Part shown: positions 44,903 through 54,837 of the stretch, piece after piece
How positions within the stretch are numbered: the first letter of the stretch is position 1
How the letters are laid out: the number at the start of each line of letters is the position of its first letter
Origin: Bacteroidota bacterium
Lineage (GTDB): Bacteria; Bacteroidota; Ignavibacteria; UBA10030; UBA8401
NCBI GenBank assembly: GCA_021796215.1
Contig: JAJYOK010000001.1
Coordinates: 1 to 64,000, forward strand
Reading direction: 5' to 3'
DNA: 64,000 nt
Notes under the pieces: generated by a model
What the model saw: only the letters and a program-made list of their open reading frames with translations
Databases searched by the model: none
Told to the model about the DNA's origin: nothing
Program-made: the position numbers and the translations under genes

Positions 44903-47455
44903 TTATCGCATGAGAATCATCTTTTTAGTTGCCAAAAAACTTCCTGCGCTTAACCGATAAAAGTACACACCGCTTGAAACATTGCCCGCATTCCATTCAA
45001 TATCGTACGCGCCGGGAGATTTTTTCTCGTTCACGAGCGTTGCAACTTCTCTTCCTAAGACGTCGAACACTTTCAACGACACAAATCCCGAAACCGGAAT
45101 CTCGAAACGTAAATGTGTCGCCGGGTTGAACGGGTTGGGGTAGTTTTGGTTTAAGGTATATACGGTGGGCAGATGCCCTTTTCGAGATATTCCTGTTATG
45201 TCTACAGAAATTCTCTCCGAGTCGGTCCAACATATGTACCCATTTACTCCCAGCTCGAATTTTACATTGAAGTAACCAGGGAATGTCGACGTGTCATAAT
45301 CAATTGCAAAGAACCTGTCGTTGCTTGGCGATGCACTTGCGCTTGCCGATATAGGGGCAAGCGCAAGCGTGAGAGGGGAGACCTTTGTTACCCACGGGTC
45401 GTTGCAGACCAAACTTACACTAGCATTCGTAATTGTTAAAGTTGTGCCGTTATTCTTTATAAACGGTACAACGCCGCAGTAGGCGTATTCTCTCTGGTTT
45501 ACCACGAAGACACTGTCTAATGTCAGAGGTCCCGCTGTAGTGAAACTCGCCACGTCTGGAAGTCGCCGGAACGTATCCTTTGTGATATCATTTGTTCTTA
45601 CGCTGATATCGTACATATTCTCATCCAACGGCACAGTGATATATCGTCCCCAAACGCTGTCTCCCGCACTTCCGTCCCCGTGAAGCCCGTCGTTGTACAA
45701 GGGTAGGCTGTCACGGACAGTTCCGGACAGGTCAGTAATGATTGCACTGACCGAGACCGAGTGGTTTAATGGATTTGCCAGGACGGCAGTAATACATACA
45801 CTGTCCTCTCCCGATTGGGCATAGTGCCGATCAAGTGTAACGTTGTGGGTGTAAGTCAGTGTCGTGATCCAATCCAAGGCACGTTTAACTACGTCATCTT
45901 CTCCTTTTGCTACACCGTCCGGTGTAAGCCAAACTTCCTCATCTACAGGGATAGATCTGCGATAAAGTTTCGCCGCTGTGTCCGGTGGTGTGTACCCAAC
46001 GCTGACCGTTAAACCCATAAACCATCCACCACCGGGGACTTGATAACCAAAATTAGTAGGACCAAACCCGCCTGGTGAAGGCAGGCCGAATGTCCGGGTC
46101 ATTGGATGTTGTCTCAACATATGAATTGAAATGTCTCCGTCTGAAAATGACCATGGCCCGGATAATACAGCAATGGGGCGATCATACAACTGTTGGTCAC
46201 AGCCCGAGAAGGGAAGCCACTTGTCCCATTCAACCGAGGGGCGCATGGTAAGATGATCCGTAGCGCTTGCACGTTCGAGAAAATTTATTATTGTCATATC
46301 TTGGTTGAATAATCTCCTGAAGCCATCGGTCCACCGTGTCACCTCATCGCCCCCTTCATTGGTTCTTATGTCAATTATAAGACCATCAGAGCTACTATCA
46401 GCCATAAAGGTATTCACAGCTTGCAGGAATGCGGGTCCAATTGGCTGAACGTAAACGTTTACGTTTTCATCCCATCCCAGTATGTAGATGTAGCCAATCT
46501 TTGTTCCTTGAATGTACCCCCAACTCACACGCTGGCCTTTTGATATGTCCGGGAAAGGGACCCCATCAATTGCCATTTGTTCGGTTGCATGAATACCCGG
46601 CATTGAACCTGTAATAAGGCTTGTAGGAAGATGAACAGTGTCTCCGGTTGAATGCTTAACGATATCAATGGTATCAAAAAGGTGCCAGTTCATTCCGGCG
46701 GTAGACAACCACTGATGTGTGCCGGCTTTTTCCGAACACGCCATGACGATGTAGAATGACATCGGAAATTGAACTTCAAATAAATCCTTATAGAGATTTT
46801 TCCAAAGTCTTCCGTCGTAACCCAACACGATGTCCCCAGGGACTAAACCTAAAGGATGGTTTGTGACGGCAGCATAAACCAACAGCGTAGAATCCGGCAA
46901 GGGTGTAAGTGCAGCCCCAAAGTGGTCAGACTGTCCCCATGTCCATGATGGTAATTCATTTCCCATCGGAACAACGAGCGGCAAGTCTCTCTGTAAAGGC
47001 GTAAAAGCCACTGCGTTTTCAGTCATAAACACGTGACCATCGTGAAGAGACTGGACTAAGTGAGTGAGAATCCCTGATAACCTTCCTCTACTTACCCCCA
47101 GAGCTATCGTGTCCCTGTAATTTCTGAGTTCCTGCCATTTGTCCTCAATGCCTTCGAAGGCGGCATATCGTTGATCAATCGTATTCCAAAACAAGTCGAA
47201 TACCTGTAGCTTTTCGGATGTTGTCTTTCCTTCTCCCCATGTCGAATCAATAAGATGCCGCCATTCTGAAAGAGTGTGCTTGCCGATGAGTTTGTCCTCC
47301 GTGGTGCTGTTGTTCGCTTTTGTGCCAAGCGGAGACAGCGGTTTTGAAGAACGATTCAGGTCTTGCGCTGTCGATGAAAGGAATGCAAGAGTAAGCAGAA
47401 GGGAGAGCTTGAAAACGATTCGAATTCGAGAAGATTGTTGCTTCTTGGGATTCAT
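44903..47455 (-). CDS. Secreted S41-like protein with T9SS sorting tail
   Basis: 850 aa. N-terminal signal segment (FKLSLLLTLAFLSSTAQD). Residues about 60-530 are an S41/C-terminal-processing-like protease region: HLVQSLHDGHVFM, a PDZ-like loop (LGLVPGDIVLGYDGRLWKN), SSDGLIIDIRTNEGGDEVTR and LSGPWSFSDGDISIHML (likely nucleophile Ser). Then comes a beta region with VCNDPWVTKVSPLTLALAP, and a type A T9SS tail (QNYPNPFNPATHL, GREVATLVNEKKSPGAY, SSGVYFYRLSAGSF). Exported across the outer membrane and probably surface-attached. The substrate is unknown. It ends 113 bases before the ubiA-like start. Confidence 0.85.
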   Translation of the reverse strand: MNPKKQQSSRIRIVFKLSLLLTLAFLSSTAQDLNRSSKPLSPLGTKANNSTTEDKLIGKHTLSEWRHLIDSTWGEGKTTSEKLQVFDLFWNTIDQRYAAFEGIEDKWQELRNYRDTIALGVSRGRLSGILTHLVQSLHDGHVFMTENAVAFTPLQRDLPLVVPMGNELPSWTWGQSDHFGAALTPLPDSTLLVYAAVTNHPLGLVPGDIVLGYDGRLWKNLYKDLFEVQFPMSFYIVMACSEKAGTHQWLSTAGMNWHLFDTIDIVKHSTGDTVHLPTSLITGSMPGIHATEQMAIDGVPFPDISKGQRVSWGYIQGTKIGYIYILGWDENVNVYVQPIGPAFLQAVNTFMADSSSDGLIIDIRTNEGGDEVTRWTDGFRRLFNQDMTIINFLERASATDHLTMRPSVEWDKWLPFSGCDQQLYDRPIAVLSGPWSFSDGDISIHMLRQHPMTRTFGLPSPGGFGPTNFGYQVPGGGWFMGLTVSVGYTPPDTAAKLYRRSIPVDEEVWLTPDGVAKGEDDVVKRALDWITTLTYTHNVTLDRHYAQSGEDSVCITAVLANPLNHSVSVSAIITDLSGTVRDSLPLYNDGLHGDGSAGDSVWGRYITVPLDENMYDISVRTNDITKDTFRRLPDVASFTTAGPLTLDSVFVVNQREYAYCGVVPFIKNNGTTLTITNASVSLVCNDPWVTKVSPLTLALAPISASASASPSNDRFFAIDYDTSTFPGYFNVKFELGVNGYICWTDSERISVDITGISRKGHLPTVYTLNQNYPNPFNPATHLRFEIPVSGFVSLKVFDVLGREVATLVNEKKSPGAYDIEWNAGNVSSGVYFYRLSAGSFLATKKMILMR

Positions 47456-47711
47456 AACGCCTCCTTGTAATAGATCACAACATCACAATTTGTGAAGTAA
47501 GTGCAATCTTTTCATGATGCAGACACAGTTGAAATTACATTTAGCTTTCAAATTTGTCTTGGAAAAATGCGCAACTTGGAGATGAACTGTTCCAAGGTGT
47601 GCAGAAATAAAAAACGAACGATGAAAATTTGCATCTTACCCCCAAGATGAAGGAACTAACTATAAACTGACTAGAAGCATGTATCGGTAACTATGGTGGA
47701 GTACTTCGACT
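47456..47711. other. Intergenic region upstream of the S41-like gene
   Basis: 256 bases between the AraC-type gene stop and the S41-like gene start, both on the minus strand. It holds AT-rich sequence and no recognised gene, hairpin or regulatory site; only the CCTCC (minus-strand GGAGG) before the S41-like start is clear. Confidence 0.5.
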
Positions 47712-48743
47712 TTACCACCACTCGCTATTATTAATTGCTTTTTCGTATGCTTGCTTGATAGTGTGGTAGGTCAAATAACGGCTGGTGTCCGGCGGCTGCG
47801 TTATGAATAATCCTGACCTGAACTTGAAGATTGTTTTTCCTTTCTCCCTCATAAACAGTTCAGGAGAATATCCTGTTGCGGTCTTGAATTCATCTATCAG
47901 GTGTGACTGATCAAAGTATCCTCTCGTATAGGCACTCTCGTTCCAATTAACTGAACTTGCGACAACCAGATTATTCAGCAGATTCTTGAATCTCACGTTA
48001 ATGGCATATTCTTTAGGCGAAAGGCCGACATGTTTACTGAATTGCCATTCTAGAGTTCGTTTCGAGATGTTCAATTCCTTTGCGAGTTGGGAAATGTGTA
48101 TTTTGCCCCCATATTTTTCTATCAGTTTCAGTGCTCCGTCAGTACGCTCGCGAGTTCTTTGAAGCCGAGTGGTTGCCAATTTTTTTATAAAATACCGGTC
48201 AAGAATTTCTATTCTCTCTTTCAACGAAACAGAATTGTTCAGACGGTCTTCCAGATTCCTGCCGTTTGGTCCAAATATTTCTTCAATGGTAAAGAAAGTA
48301 TTTCGTAGTTCGCTTTCGGGTATTCCGAACAAGCGATAAAATCCACCAGCCTTGAACTTTACATGGATTTGCTTGTTGAATTTCCGTGGGATATCCATGT
48401 AAATGACATTATGGGTATTCCGCCCGCCCATAACCAGACTACTGAAGTTGCTGCTTTGGCTACGGTCACATATTTTGTATAGAGTATCGTGATAACACAG
48501 ATGAATCTCGATTGTGTCAATTGGTAGGAAGTGTATTCTTGGCACGTACACCCCGAGGTAATTTGTCAGGTTCATCTCCTCTCCGCCGTAAAACTCAATA
48601 TACTCACTCAGAACTGACGCGGGCGGGGCTTCGAATGTCGCTGCGGACATACCATTGTGCTCATCAACGGCATTTAGCAAGGGGAGTAGTCCCTTACAAG
48701 GGAAATTTTTCTTTATTTCGAGCAAAGATTTACAAGGTAACAT
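47712..48743 (-). CDS. AraC-family transcriptional regulator
   Basis: 343 aa if the ATG at 48743 is used; an in-frame ATG at 48650 is possible, since neither has a good SD. N-terminal sensor domain of the DUF6597 type (VLSEYIEFYGGEEMNLT, NVIYMDIPRKFNKQIHVKFK). The C-terminal HTH_18 domain (about 205-310) shows GGKIHISQLAKELNISKRTL, VGLSPKEYAINVRFKNLLNN and SAYTRGYFDQSHLIDEFKTA. It binds DNA as a dimer in family members; ligand and targets are unknown. Its position between T9SS-tailed genes suggests it may control one of them, which is inference. Confidence 0.85.
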   Translation of the reverse strand: MLPCKSLLEIKKNFPCKGLLPLLNAVDEHNGMSAATFEAPPASVLSEYIEFYGGEEMNLTNYLGVYVPRIHFLPIDTIEIHLCYHDTLYKICDRSQSSNFSSLVMGGRNTHNVIYMDIPRKFNKQIHVKFKAGGFYRLFGIPESELRNTFFTIEEIFGPNGRNLEDRLNNSVSLKERIEILDRYFIKKLATTRLQRTRERTDGALKLIEKYGGKIHISQLAKELNISKRTLEWQFSKHVGLSPKEYAINVRFKNLLNNLVVASSVNWNESAYTRGYFDQSHLIDEFKTATGYSPELFMREKGKTIFKFRSGLFITQPPDTSRYLTYHTIKQAYEKAINNSEWW

Positions 48744-48750
48744 TTAATAT

Positions 48751-50238
48751 TTATTTTAGTAGGGACATTTTCTTCGTTACTGTAAAACTTCCTGCGCTCA
48801 AACGATAAAAATACACACCGCTCGGCGTTACAGAAGCATTCCACTCCACCTCGTATGTTCCGGGAGATTTGCGTTCGTTCACGAGCGTTGCAACTTCTCT
48901 TCCCAAGACGTCGAACACTTTCAGCGTCACAAATTCTGAAACCGGAATCTCGAAACGTAAATGTGTCGCGGGGTTAAACGGGTTGGGGAAGTTTTGGTCC
49001 AAGTTAAACGACGCTAAGTGTGAAGGCTCTTCCTTAACTTCATCAATCGGTGAGATGACCATCCGAGAATAGATGTGAGAATGACCTGAGCGATTACTTT
49101 CCCACGCTACGAGAACATGTCCGCTGCTGTTGTAAAAGTACATATTTGATCCTATGCATGCGTTTCTGTTATAACCCGCACTTTTAAGTGTGTCAGAGTC
49201 GCCTCCACTGAAAAAAAGAAGCAATGAATCTGGATTGGCCGCTGGAAATTTTTCCATTACTAAAACGCTGTAGTAAGGAAAGAATGCACTGCTTTTTGTA
49301 GCCCCTCGTTTTGTAATCACTGGGTTGACAAATACACGTGGGTTTCGATCATCTGCTAAAGGGTCATTCGATATATTTTGATAATAACCTCCCCAAGAAT
49401 ATACTTCGCGGTCGCTGTTGAGAACGGTTTCAAACAAAACTGCATTGCTGTAAAACCCCACCAACCGTGGATTGAAAGCGCTTTGTTCAAAGGAGAGGGT
49501 TTCCGGAGTAGAGAAAGAAAGTGTTGGATATGTCGAGAGTCGCTGGTAGATCATAATATTTTTCCCTGATGTATCACGAGAAGTCCACACAAGATTTCCA
49601 TCGCCATACGACGCAGAAATATCGAACTCGAGAGAATCAGAAGTGCTGACAGCGACGGTTTCTGGTGCCGTAAACGTTAACGGGTTTAGCAATGAATACA
49701 GCAGCACGGATTTTCTTTTCCAAAAAATTATAAATGTAGAATCTTGCAACGGGCGGACCTGAACATCGGTGTTATCAACAGTATCATGAGTCAGCGGTTC
49801 CCGAGTTGACCATGCTGAATCATTGTCAATAAGGCGGCTGTAATAAATGTTCCACACAGTATCTTGTTTGCATTCCCATACCGCCAGATGGAATGTACCG
49901 CGATAATAATAAGAAGAAGATAGTTCGGCAATGTCTGGTTTCCTCTGAGAAAGGGGAGTGTTCTTAACCGAAATTGAAACGAGCGTCGAGTCCCACATAA
50001 CGCCCGTTCCGCTACTGTTAAATTTTTTTCCTATAATTTCTGAAGTTGTGCCAGTATTACGTGCAAAGACAAGCCACGTTTGCCCGCCTGAAAACCCAGG
50101 GCTGTGGGAAAGTGCGGGATCGGTATCATCACATTCACCCGCGGTTACCGTATCAACTTTCCCGAAAGGAGTATTCGATTGAGCAAAGCATAGAGTTGGA
50201 ACACAAAGAGCAGTGAAAAGAATGATCATTTTTTTCAT
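48751..50238 (-). CDS. Secreted beta-propeller-like protein with T9SS sorting tail
   Basis: 495 aa. Signal peptide (MKKMIILFTALCVPTLCFAQ). The body is repeats of about 50-60 residues with W/F-x-aromatic strands (GGQTWLVFARNTG, TFHLAVWECKQDTVWNIYY, NLVWTSRDTSGKNIMIYQ, HVLVAWESNRSGHSHIYSRM), suggesting a propeller. Residues about 410-495 are the type A T9SS tail (LDQNFPNPFNPATHLRF, GREVATLVNERKSPGTYEV). No catalytic motif. It starts 26 bases before the end of the next upstream gene region, probably co-transcribed with the 50265 gene. Confidence 0.8.
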   Translation of the reverse strand: MKKMIILFTALCVPTLCFAQSNTPFGKVDTVTAGECDDTDPALSHSPGFSGGQTWLVFARNTGTTSEIIGKKFNSSGTGVMWDSTLVSISVKNTPLSQRKPDIAELSSSYYYRGTFHLAVWECKQDTVWNIYYSRLIDNDSAWSTREPLTHDTVDNTDVQVRPLQDSTFIIFWKRKSVLLYSLLNPLTFTAPETVAVSTSDSLEFDISASYGDGNLVWTSRDTSGKNIMIYQRLSTYPTLSFSTPETLSFEQSAFNPRLVGFYSNAVLFETVLNSDREVYSWGGYYQNISNDPLADDRNPRVFVNPVITKRGATKSSAFFPYYSVLVMEKFPAANPDSLLLFFSGGDSDTLKSAGYNRNACIGSNMYFYNSSGHVLVAWESNRSGHSHIYSRMVISPIDEVKEEPSHLASFNLDQNFPNPFNPATHLRFEIPVSEFVTLKVFDVLGREVATLVNERKSPGTYEVEWNASVTPSGVYFYRLSAGSFTVTKKMSLLK

Positions 50239-50264
50239 AGCGAGATTCCTTTGTTATGCGAGAC

Positions 50265-52433
50265 TTATTTGAGCACCATAAGTTTTTTCGTTTCAATATA
50301 TTTACCACTTTGCAAGCGATAGAAGTACACGCCGCTTGAAACATTGCCCGCATTCCACTCCACCTCGTATGTTCCGGGAGATTTGCGTTCGTTTACGAGC
50401 GTTGCAATTTCTCTTCCCAAAACGTCGAACACTTTCAACGACACGAATCCGAAATCAGCAATCGAAAATCGGAAATGTGTAGCCGGGTTGAATGGGTTGG
50501 GGAAATTTTGGGAAAGAGAAAAAACGTTTGGGACGGGATGCGGGTTCTCTTTTACAGCAACGACTGTACCGTACGTTTTGTCATTGATGATTGCCTCGGA
50601 AAGCAGCATGTCATACGAAAGTCCCGTTGCCATTTCTATAATACCAATGCTGTCGGCGATGGAAGAAAACGGAGCGATGGCACCAAACATTTTAAATATT
50701 GTTTTCATTTTTCCAAACACGTTATCAGTGAGGATATCTTGAACGCGTTCATGGTCGCCAATAGTATCTCCTATGCTTTTTGAAAAATCATATAGAACAT
50801 GGTCGGTGCTGTCGTTTGAAGAATAAAGATACACTCTGAATCCATCTTTCCGCACATACGAGCTTTTGAGAATGTAACCTGCATCCGATTTTAGAAGCAC
50901 ATACGATTTGCCGTTTGGCATAACAGTGTCTTTTTCCGCTCTCACGTTATCGTATCCTACGAAGGAAGACAACGGGTCCGGGTTCTCAATATTTGTGACG
51001 TAGTATTGCCATAAATCACCGACATGAAGAGGAAAATCAAAATCTTCAGTTTTTCCGACATCGTCAAGAGAAAAGTTGAGAAGCACATTTGTTGAGTCTC
51101 TTTTTCCTGTGAGCCAGATGCGGTTGGTTCCATCCACATACGAGGAAGGGAAAATTGTGTACATGGAAGAAAGAGGCGCAAGCTTAGCAGAATCAGTGGT
51201 AGAATATTTCATGAGATATGATGTGGTTGGAGTACTGGTCAGTAAAACATGCTGGTTGCCAGCTGAGTCTACAAGGATCTGACTGAGTGTCAAATTGAAG
51301 ATGCCGAGATAATGTTCCGCAAGCTTTTTAAGGGGGCTTCCTGCTTTGGAAATATGATATTGCAGAAAAGATGAATCGTTTCTCGAAACAATACTGAATA
51401 TTCCCACATTCCCGTTTTTCAAAAAAATTGTTTGTGCATGTGTGTCGTTCAGTGAATCAATATACAATCCACTTCCTTTAGAATAGTGAATGATATAACT
51501 TTCTTGTGAAACGCTGCTGTAATTGTAGTGCCACACGATATGGATTGCTCCGCTTGAATCAACGTTCCATTGAGTTGATCTCTTTAGGAGCGGGTACCAC
51601 GAACCCGCGTACGGGTTTAAAATGATTATTTGTAAGTGTACAGCAGTTCCCAAATGGTTTGCGCTTCCCGCAATGTAACTCAAATACCCAATTTGCTGGT
51701 TTGAAGAATCCGCTTCAAGAAAAATTATATAGACACTATCATTCTTTACTTTGATTTCAGGATAAAATCCTCTACCAATTTCAACCGGCGTTGAGTATTC
51801 TCCGTTTGAATTTCTTGATTGATAGTAAAGTGTTGATGAGTATTTGGAGAAATCAAAGCTGTAAATCGAATCAATCGGAGAAATTTTTTCCCACACAAAA
51901 TGAAGTGTGTTGCTTTTGTCTGATGTTATTGCAGGATGAAGTCCGTTTTGTAGCGTGAGTATTTTCTGAAAGGAATCACCGTTATATTTTGCGAGCGAAA
52001 GAGTAGGCAAAGAATCGTAGTATATGTTCGGTGGGACATCGGTGTATGTTTGTCGCATATTGCTCCACAGAGCGAACAAAGAATCCGCTGATGTCATGAC
52101 GAAAGAATTGTCAATGACATTTGCTCCGCCGCCAAGCCCGTAGGAGCGGCTCTCTTCAACATCCGGCAAAAGGATGATCTTTTTGGCGAGTGAAGTGGGG
52201 GACAAAATGCAATATGTCAATGAGGTTGTTCCCCAATAGTCAGATAAAGGGAAACTCCAGTCTAATGATGAAACTCCTGGAATAAAAAATCCTGCCGAGG
52301 CGGCTGCGATTGATGAAGAATTTGTTTTGTAGGGCAGTTTCGGAAAAACTTCTTCATTGATGATTTGCGCAGAAGCGGAAAAGAAAATGAGGGGAATGCC
52401 GGTAACTATCAGTATGAAACGCAACGATTTCAT
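50265..52433 (-). CDS. Large secreted protein with T9SS sorting tail, function unknown
   Basis: 722 aa. Signal peptide (MKSLRFILIVTGIPLIFFSASAQ). The body is beta-rich, with strand repeats (TLHFVWEKISPIDSIYSF, AIHIVWHYNYSSVSQESY, QHVLLTSTPTTSYLMKYS) suggesting a propeller, and then a beta-sandwich-like part. The C-terminal 80 residues are a type A T9SS tail (SLSQNFPNPFNPATHFRF, GREIATLVNERKSPGTYEV, SSGVYFYRLQSGKYIETKKL). AAGGAGAG precedes the ATG, which starts 19 bases after the stop of the truncated DUF3160 gene. Function is unknown. Confidence 0.8.
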   Translation of the reverse strand: MKSLRFILIVTGIPLIFFSASAQIINEEVFPKLPYKTNSSSIAAASAGFFIPGVSSLDWSFPLSDYWGTTSLTYCILSPTSLAKKIILLPDVEESRSYGLGGGANVIDNSFVMTSADSLFALWSNMRQTYTDVPPNIYYDSLPTLSLAKYNGDSFQKILTLQNGLHPAITSDKSNTLHFVWEKISPIDSIYSFDFSKYSSTLYYQSRNSNGEYSTPVEIGRGFYPEIKVKNDSVYIIFLEADSSNQQIGYLSYIAGSANHLGTAVHLQIIILNPYAGSWYPLLKRSTQWNVDSSGAIHIVWHYNYSSVSQESYIIHYSKGSGLYIDSLNDTHAQTIFLKNGNVGIFSIVSRNDSSFLQYHISKAGSPLKKLAEHYLGIFNLTLSQILVDSAGNQHVLLTSTPTTSYLMKYSTTDSAKLAPLSSMYTIFPSSYVDGTNRIWLTGKRDSTNVLLNFSLDDVGKTEDFDFPLHVGDLWQYYVTNIENPDPLSSFVGYDNVRAEKDTVMPNGKSYVLLKSDAGYILKSSYVRKDGFRVYLYSSNDSTDHVLYDFSKSIGDTIGDHERVQDILTDNVFGKMKTIFKMFGAIAPFSSIADSIGIIEMATGLSYDMLLSEAIINDKTYGTVVAVKENPHPVPNVFSLSQNFPNPFNPATHFRFSIADFGFVSLKVFDVLGREIATLVNERKSPGTYEVEWNAGNVSSGVYFYRLQSGKYIETKKLMVLK

Positions 52434-52452
52434 GTCGCTCTCCTTGTAATTC

Positions 52453-52917
52453 TTATGAGATAGATTGCGTTCTCTTAATGCTCTCCTCGGTTTGCTTCAG
52501 GATTGCATCGCACGACATGTGCAGGGCGTGGAGAATTGCATCGGTCGAAACGAATACGGGAAGATCATTGTGATAAATTTCGCTGAACGCTTCGCCGAAG
52601 GAATTTTTCCTCAAGCGATCTGTAACGACAAATCCGTGGTGTGTAAGCAGCGCTTTTTCGTCTGTCGTCAGCGCGTAATGCGCATCAATGCTGTCGAAGT
52701 AAGCAGCGGCGGCGAAATTGAGTGATGCGTGTGGGACAAACCGCCCTGCATCGTACAGAACGGCTAGTTGCTCGGATGTGAGATTTTGATGTGCGGTGAG
52801 AAAATTTTTGTACGATTCAATTGTGAATTGCTGGTTTCCTTGCGAGAAGCAGATTGACCCCGACAGAAACGGGATTAAGAGCGTCGTAAGGAAGATGTGC
52901 CGGTATTGTGTTTTCAT
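52453..52917 (-). pseudogene. Truncated DUF3160-family protein
   Basis: 154 aa from the ATG at 52917 (AAAGGAG upstream). It shows only the N-terminal part of the DUF3160 family: signal peptide (FLTTLLIPFLSGSICFSQG), SYKNFLTAHQNLTSEQLAVL, LTHHGFVVTDRLRKNSFGEA, YHNDLPVFVSTDAILHALHM. It stops after KQTEESIKRTQSIS. Family proteins are several hundred residues longer. The stop is followed at once by the RBS and start of the 50265-52433 gene, so the missing part seems to have been deleted and replaced. It may be a gene remnant or a small exported protein. Confidence 0.7.
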
Positions 52918-53261
52918 AGCACTTATCTCCTTTCGAACGGTAGGGTATTCACTCGGAAATGTACTTTTCATCGGTAAGAATTGCAATAGCAACTCAAGAT
53001 TTATAGTGAGATATTTGAGAAACTCCCGGTTTGTCCGCTTGCGTAATCTTTTGGCGGAGAAGTTTGCAATCGCATGCTTTTCTCGCTACATTTATTCCAA
53101 CCATTCACATAGGTTGCCACCGCGTACAATGGGTGAAAGACTGTTATACGCAGAGGCGCTGAGACGCGAAGAATATTTTTCAGAATGAATTTGATCGGAT
53201 TCTCTGCGCTTTTGCGACTCAGCGTTGGAAAAAATATTTTACAAACAAACTAACTCCAAGA
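52918..53261. other. Divergent intergenic region with family E inverted repeat
   Basis: 344 bases between the DUF3160 remnant (minus) and the GT2 gene (plus). At 53151-53180 CAGAGGCGCTGAGACGC runs into AAGAATATTTTT, and at 53202-53240 a mirrored copy (CTCTGCGC...GACTCAGCG...AAAATATTTT) follows, giving an imperfect long hairpin just before the GT2 start. Promoters for both directions should be here but are not assigned. Confidence 0.5.
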
Positions 53262-54770
53262 ATGAACTCTATTACCGTTGTTCTTCCGTATGCTGCACAT
53301 CTGCAGTCCGAGTCCCGCGCAAACGGGCTGAATCAATTTATCAAGTCGGAACTTGTCAGCAAAATTCTTCTTTTGCATGATGGCGATGCCGGCGTAGCAT
53401 TTCCAAAATGTGTAGGAATGAAAGTCAAATCGCCGACATCAGGTGCAGCCATCAATGCATTTCTGAAAAAAATCACCACCCCGTTTTTTCTTTTCGTGCC
53501 GCAGTCTCAACAAGTAGAATTAAGCCAGCTCGCGCTTGAGCGTTTTGTTTCTGTTGCAGAACAAACAGGCGCAGGAATGATCTACGCCGATTATTATGAA
53601 GTGAAAAACGGCCAGTTGAAAACCCCTTTGAGGCGGTCCGATCATCCGGTGAACGATTATCAGTTAGGAAGCATTCGGGATAATTTTGATTTTGGAGCGA
53701 TGCTGCTGTTCAATACGAACGCTGTGCGAAAAACTTTGAAGCGTTACGGCGGCACGCAAGGCGTAGCGAAGGTTGAACGCGCCGGATTGTATGATCTCCG
53801 GCTGAAGCTTTCAATTGATTACGAACTTTTTCACATTCAGGAATATCTTTATACTAAAGTCGAATCCGATGTCCGAAAGAGCGGCGAGAAATTATTCGAT
53901 TATGTTGATCCGCGCAATCAGTTCGTTCAAAAGGAATTGGAGTCCGTTGCAACGCAGCATCTCAAAAACATCGACGCATATCTGAAGCCAAAGTTCAGCA
54001 AAGTGCCGAAATTTGACGCGCAGTTTCCGGTAGAAGCAAGCGTGATTATTCCGGTACGGAATCGTGAGCGAACGGTTGCCGACGCTGTGAAAAGTGCGCT
54101 TTCGCAAAAAACGAATTTCCCCTTCAACGTGATTGTTGTTGACAATCATTCGACCGATGGAACGACCGCAATTCTTTCTGAACTGGCGGCAAAAAATTCC
54201 GGAGTGAAGCACATCATTCCATTACGGGACGATCTCGGCATTGGCGGATGCTGGAACGAAGCTGTGTTCTCCGAACATTGCGGACGGTACGCCGTGCAGT
54301 TGGATTCCGACGATATGTACAACAGTGAAAATACTCTGCAGAAGGTGGTTGATCTTTTCCACAGCGGCAAATACGCAATGATTGTCGGCTCGTATCAGTT
54401 GGTGAATTCCGAGTTGAAGGAAATTCCGCCGGGATTGATCGATCATAAAGAATGGACGCCGGACAATGGAAGAAATAATGCGCTGCGCATTAACGGACTT
54501 GGTGCACCTCGTGCTTTTCACACGGCATTGCTTCGTCAAGTCGGCTTGCCGAATGTAAGTTACGGTGAAGATTATGCCGTCGCGCTGAGGCTTTCGCGGG
54601 AATATCAAATTGGCAGAATTTATGAAAGCCTGTACCTTTGCCGAAGGTGGGAAGGCAACACCGATGCGGCGCTTCCGATTGATAAAATAAACCGCAACGA
54701 TTGGTACAAAGATAAAATCCGAACGATTGAAATTTTAGCAAGACAAAAGCTAAATCGAAGTAAAAGGTAA
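53262..54770 (+). CDS. Family 2 glycosyltransferase, two-domain
   Basis: 502 aa, no membrane segment. Residues about 265-480 are a GT-A/GT2 domain: [35 protein letters not shown] and [20 protein letters not shown] (D-x-D type metal site), followed by [17 protein letters not shown] and [13 protein letters not shown]. Residues about 1-240 look like a second, degenerate GT-A-like domain ([42 protein letters not shown]). It transfers a sugar from a nucleotide donor to an unknown acceptor. It opens the plus-strand block with GNAT, DUF4922 and SpoIID genes. Confidence 0.88.
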   Translation: MNSITVVLPYAAHLQSESRANGLNQFIKSELVSKILLLHDGDAGVAFPKCVGMKVKSPTSGAAINAFLKKITTPFFLFVPQSQQVELSQLALERFVSVAEQTGAGMIYADYYEVKNGQLKTPLRRSDHPVNDYQLGSIRDNFDFGAMLLFNTNAVRKTLKRYGGTQGVAKVERAGLYDLRLKLSIDYELFHIQEYLYTKVESDVRKSGEKLFDYVDPRNQFVQKELESVATQHLKNIDAYLKPKFSKVPKFDAQFPVEASVIIPVRNRERTVADAVKSALSQKTNFPFNVIVVDNHSTDGTTAILSELAAKNSGVKHIIPLRDDLGIGGCWNEAVFSEHCGRYAVQLDSDDMYNSENTLQKVVDLFHSGKYAMIVGSYQLVNSELKEIPPGLIDHKEWTPDNGRNNALRINGLGAPRAFHTALLRQVGLPNVSYGEDYAVALRLSREYQIGRIYESLYLCRRWEGNTDAALPIDKINRNDWYKDKIRTIEILARQKLNRSKR

Positions 54771-54771
54771 A

Positions 54772-54829
54772 ATGGAAAAAGGAAGATGGATGAAACAATC
54801 TTCTTCCATTTCCCATCTCACATTTCCCC
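54772..54829. repeat. Repeat family B
   Basis: AATGGAAAAAGGAAGATGG and the mirrored CTTCCATTTCCCATCTCAC form an imperfect hairpin just after the GT2 stop, before the GNAT gene. Confidence 0.55.
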
Positions 54830-54837
54830 TTTTTCTT

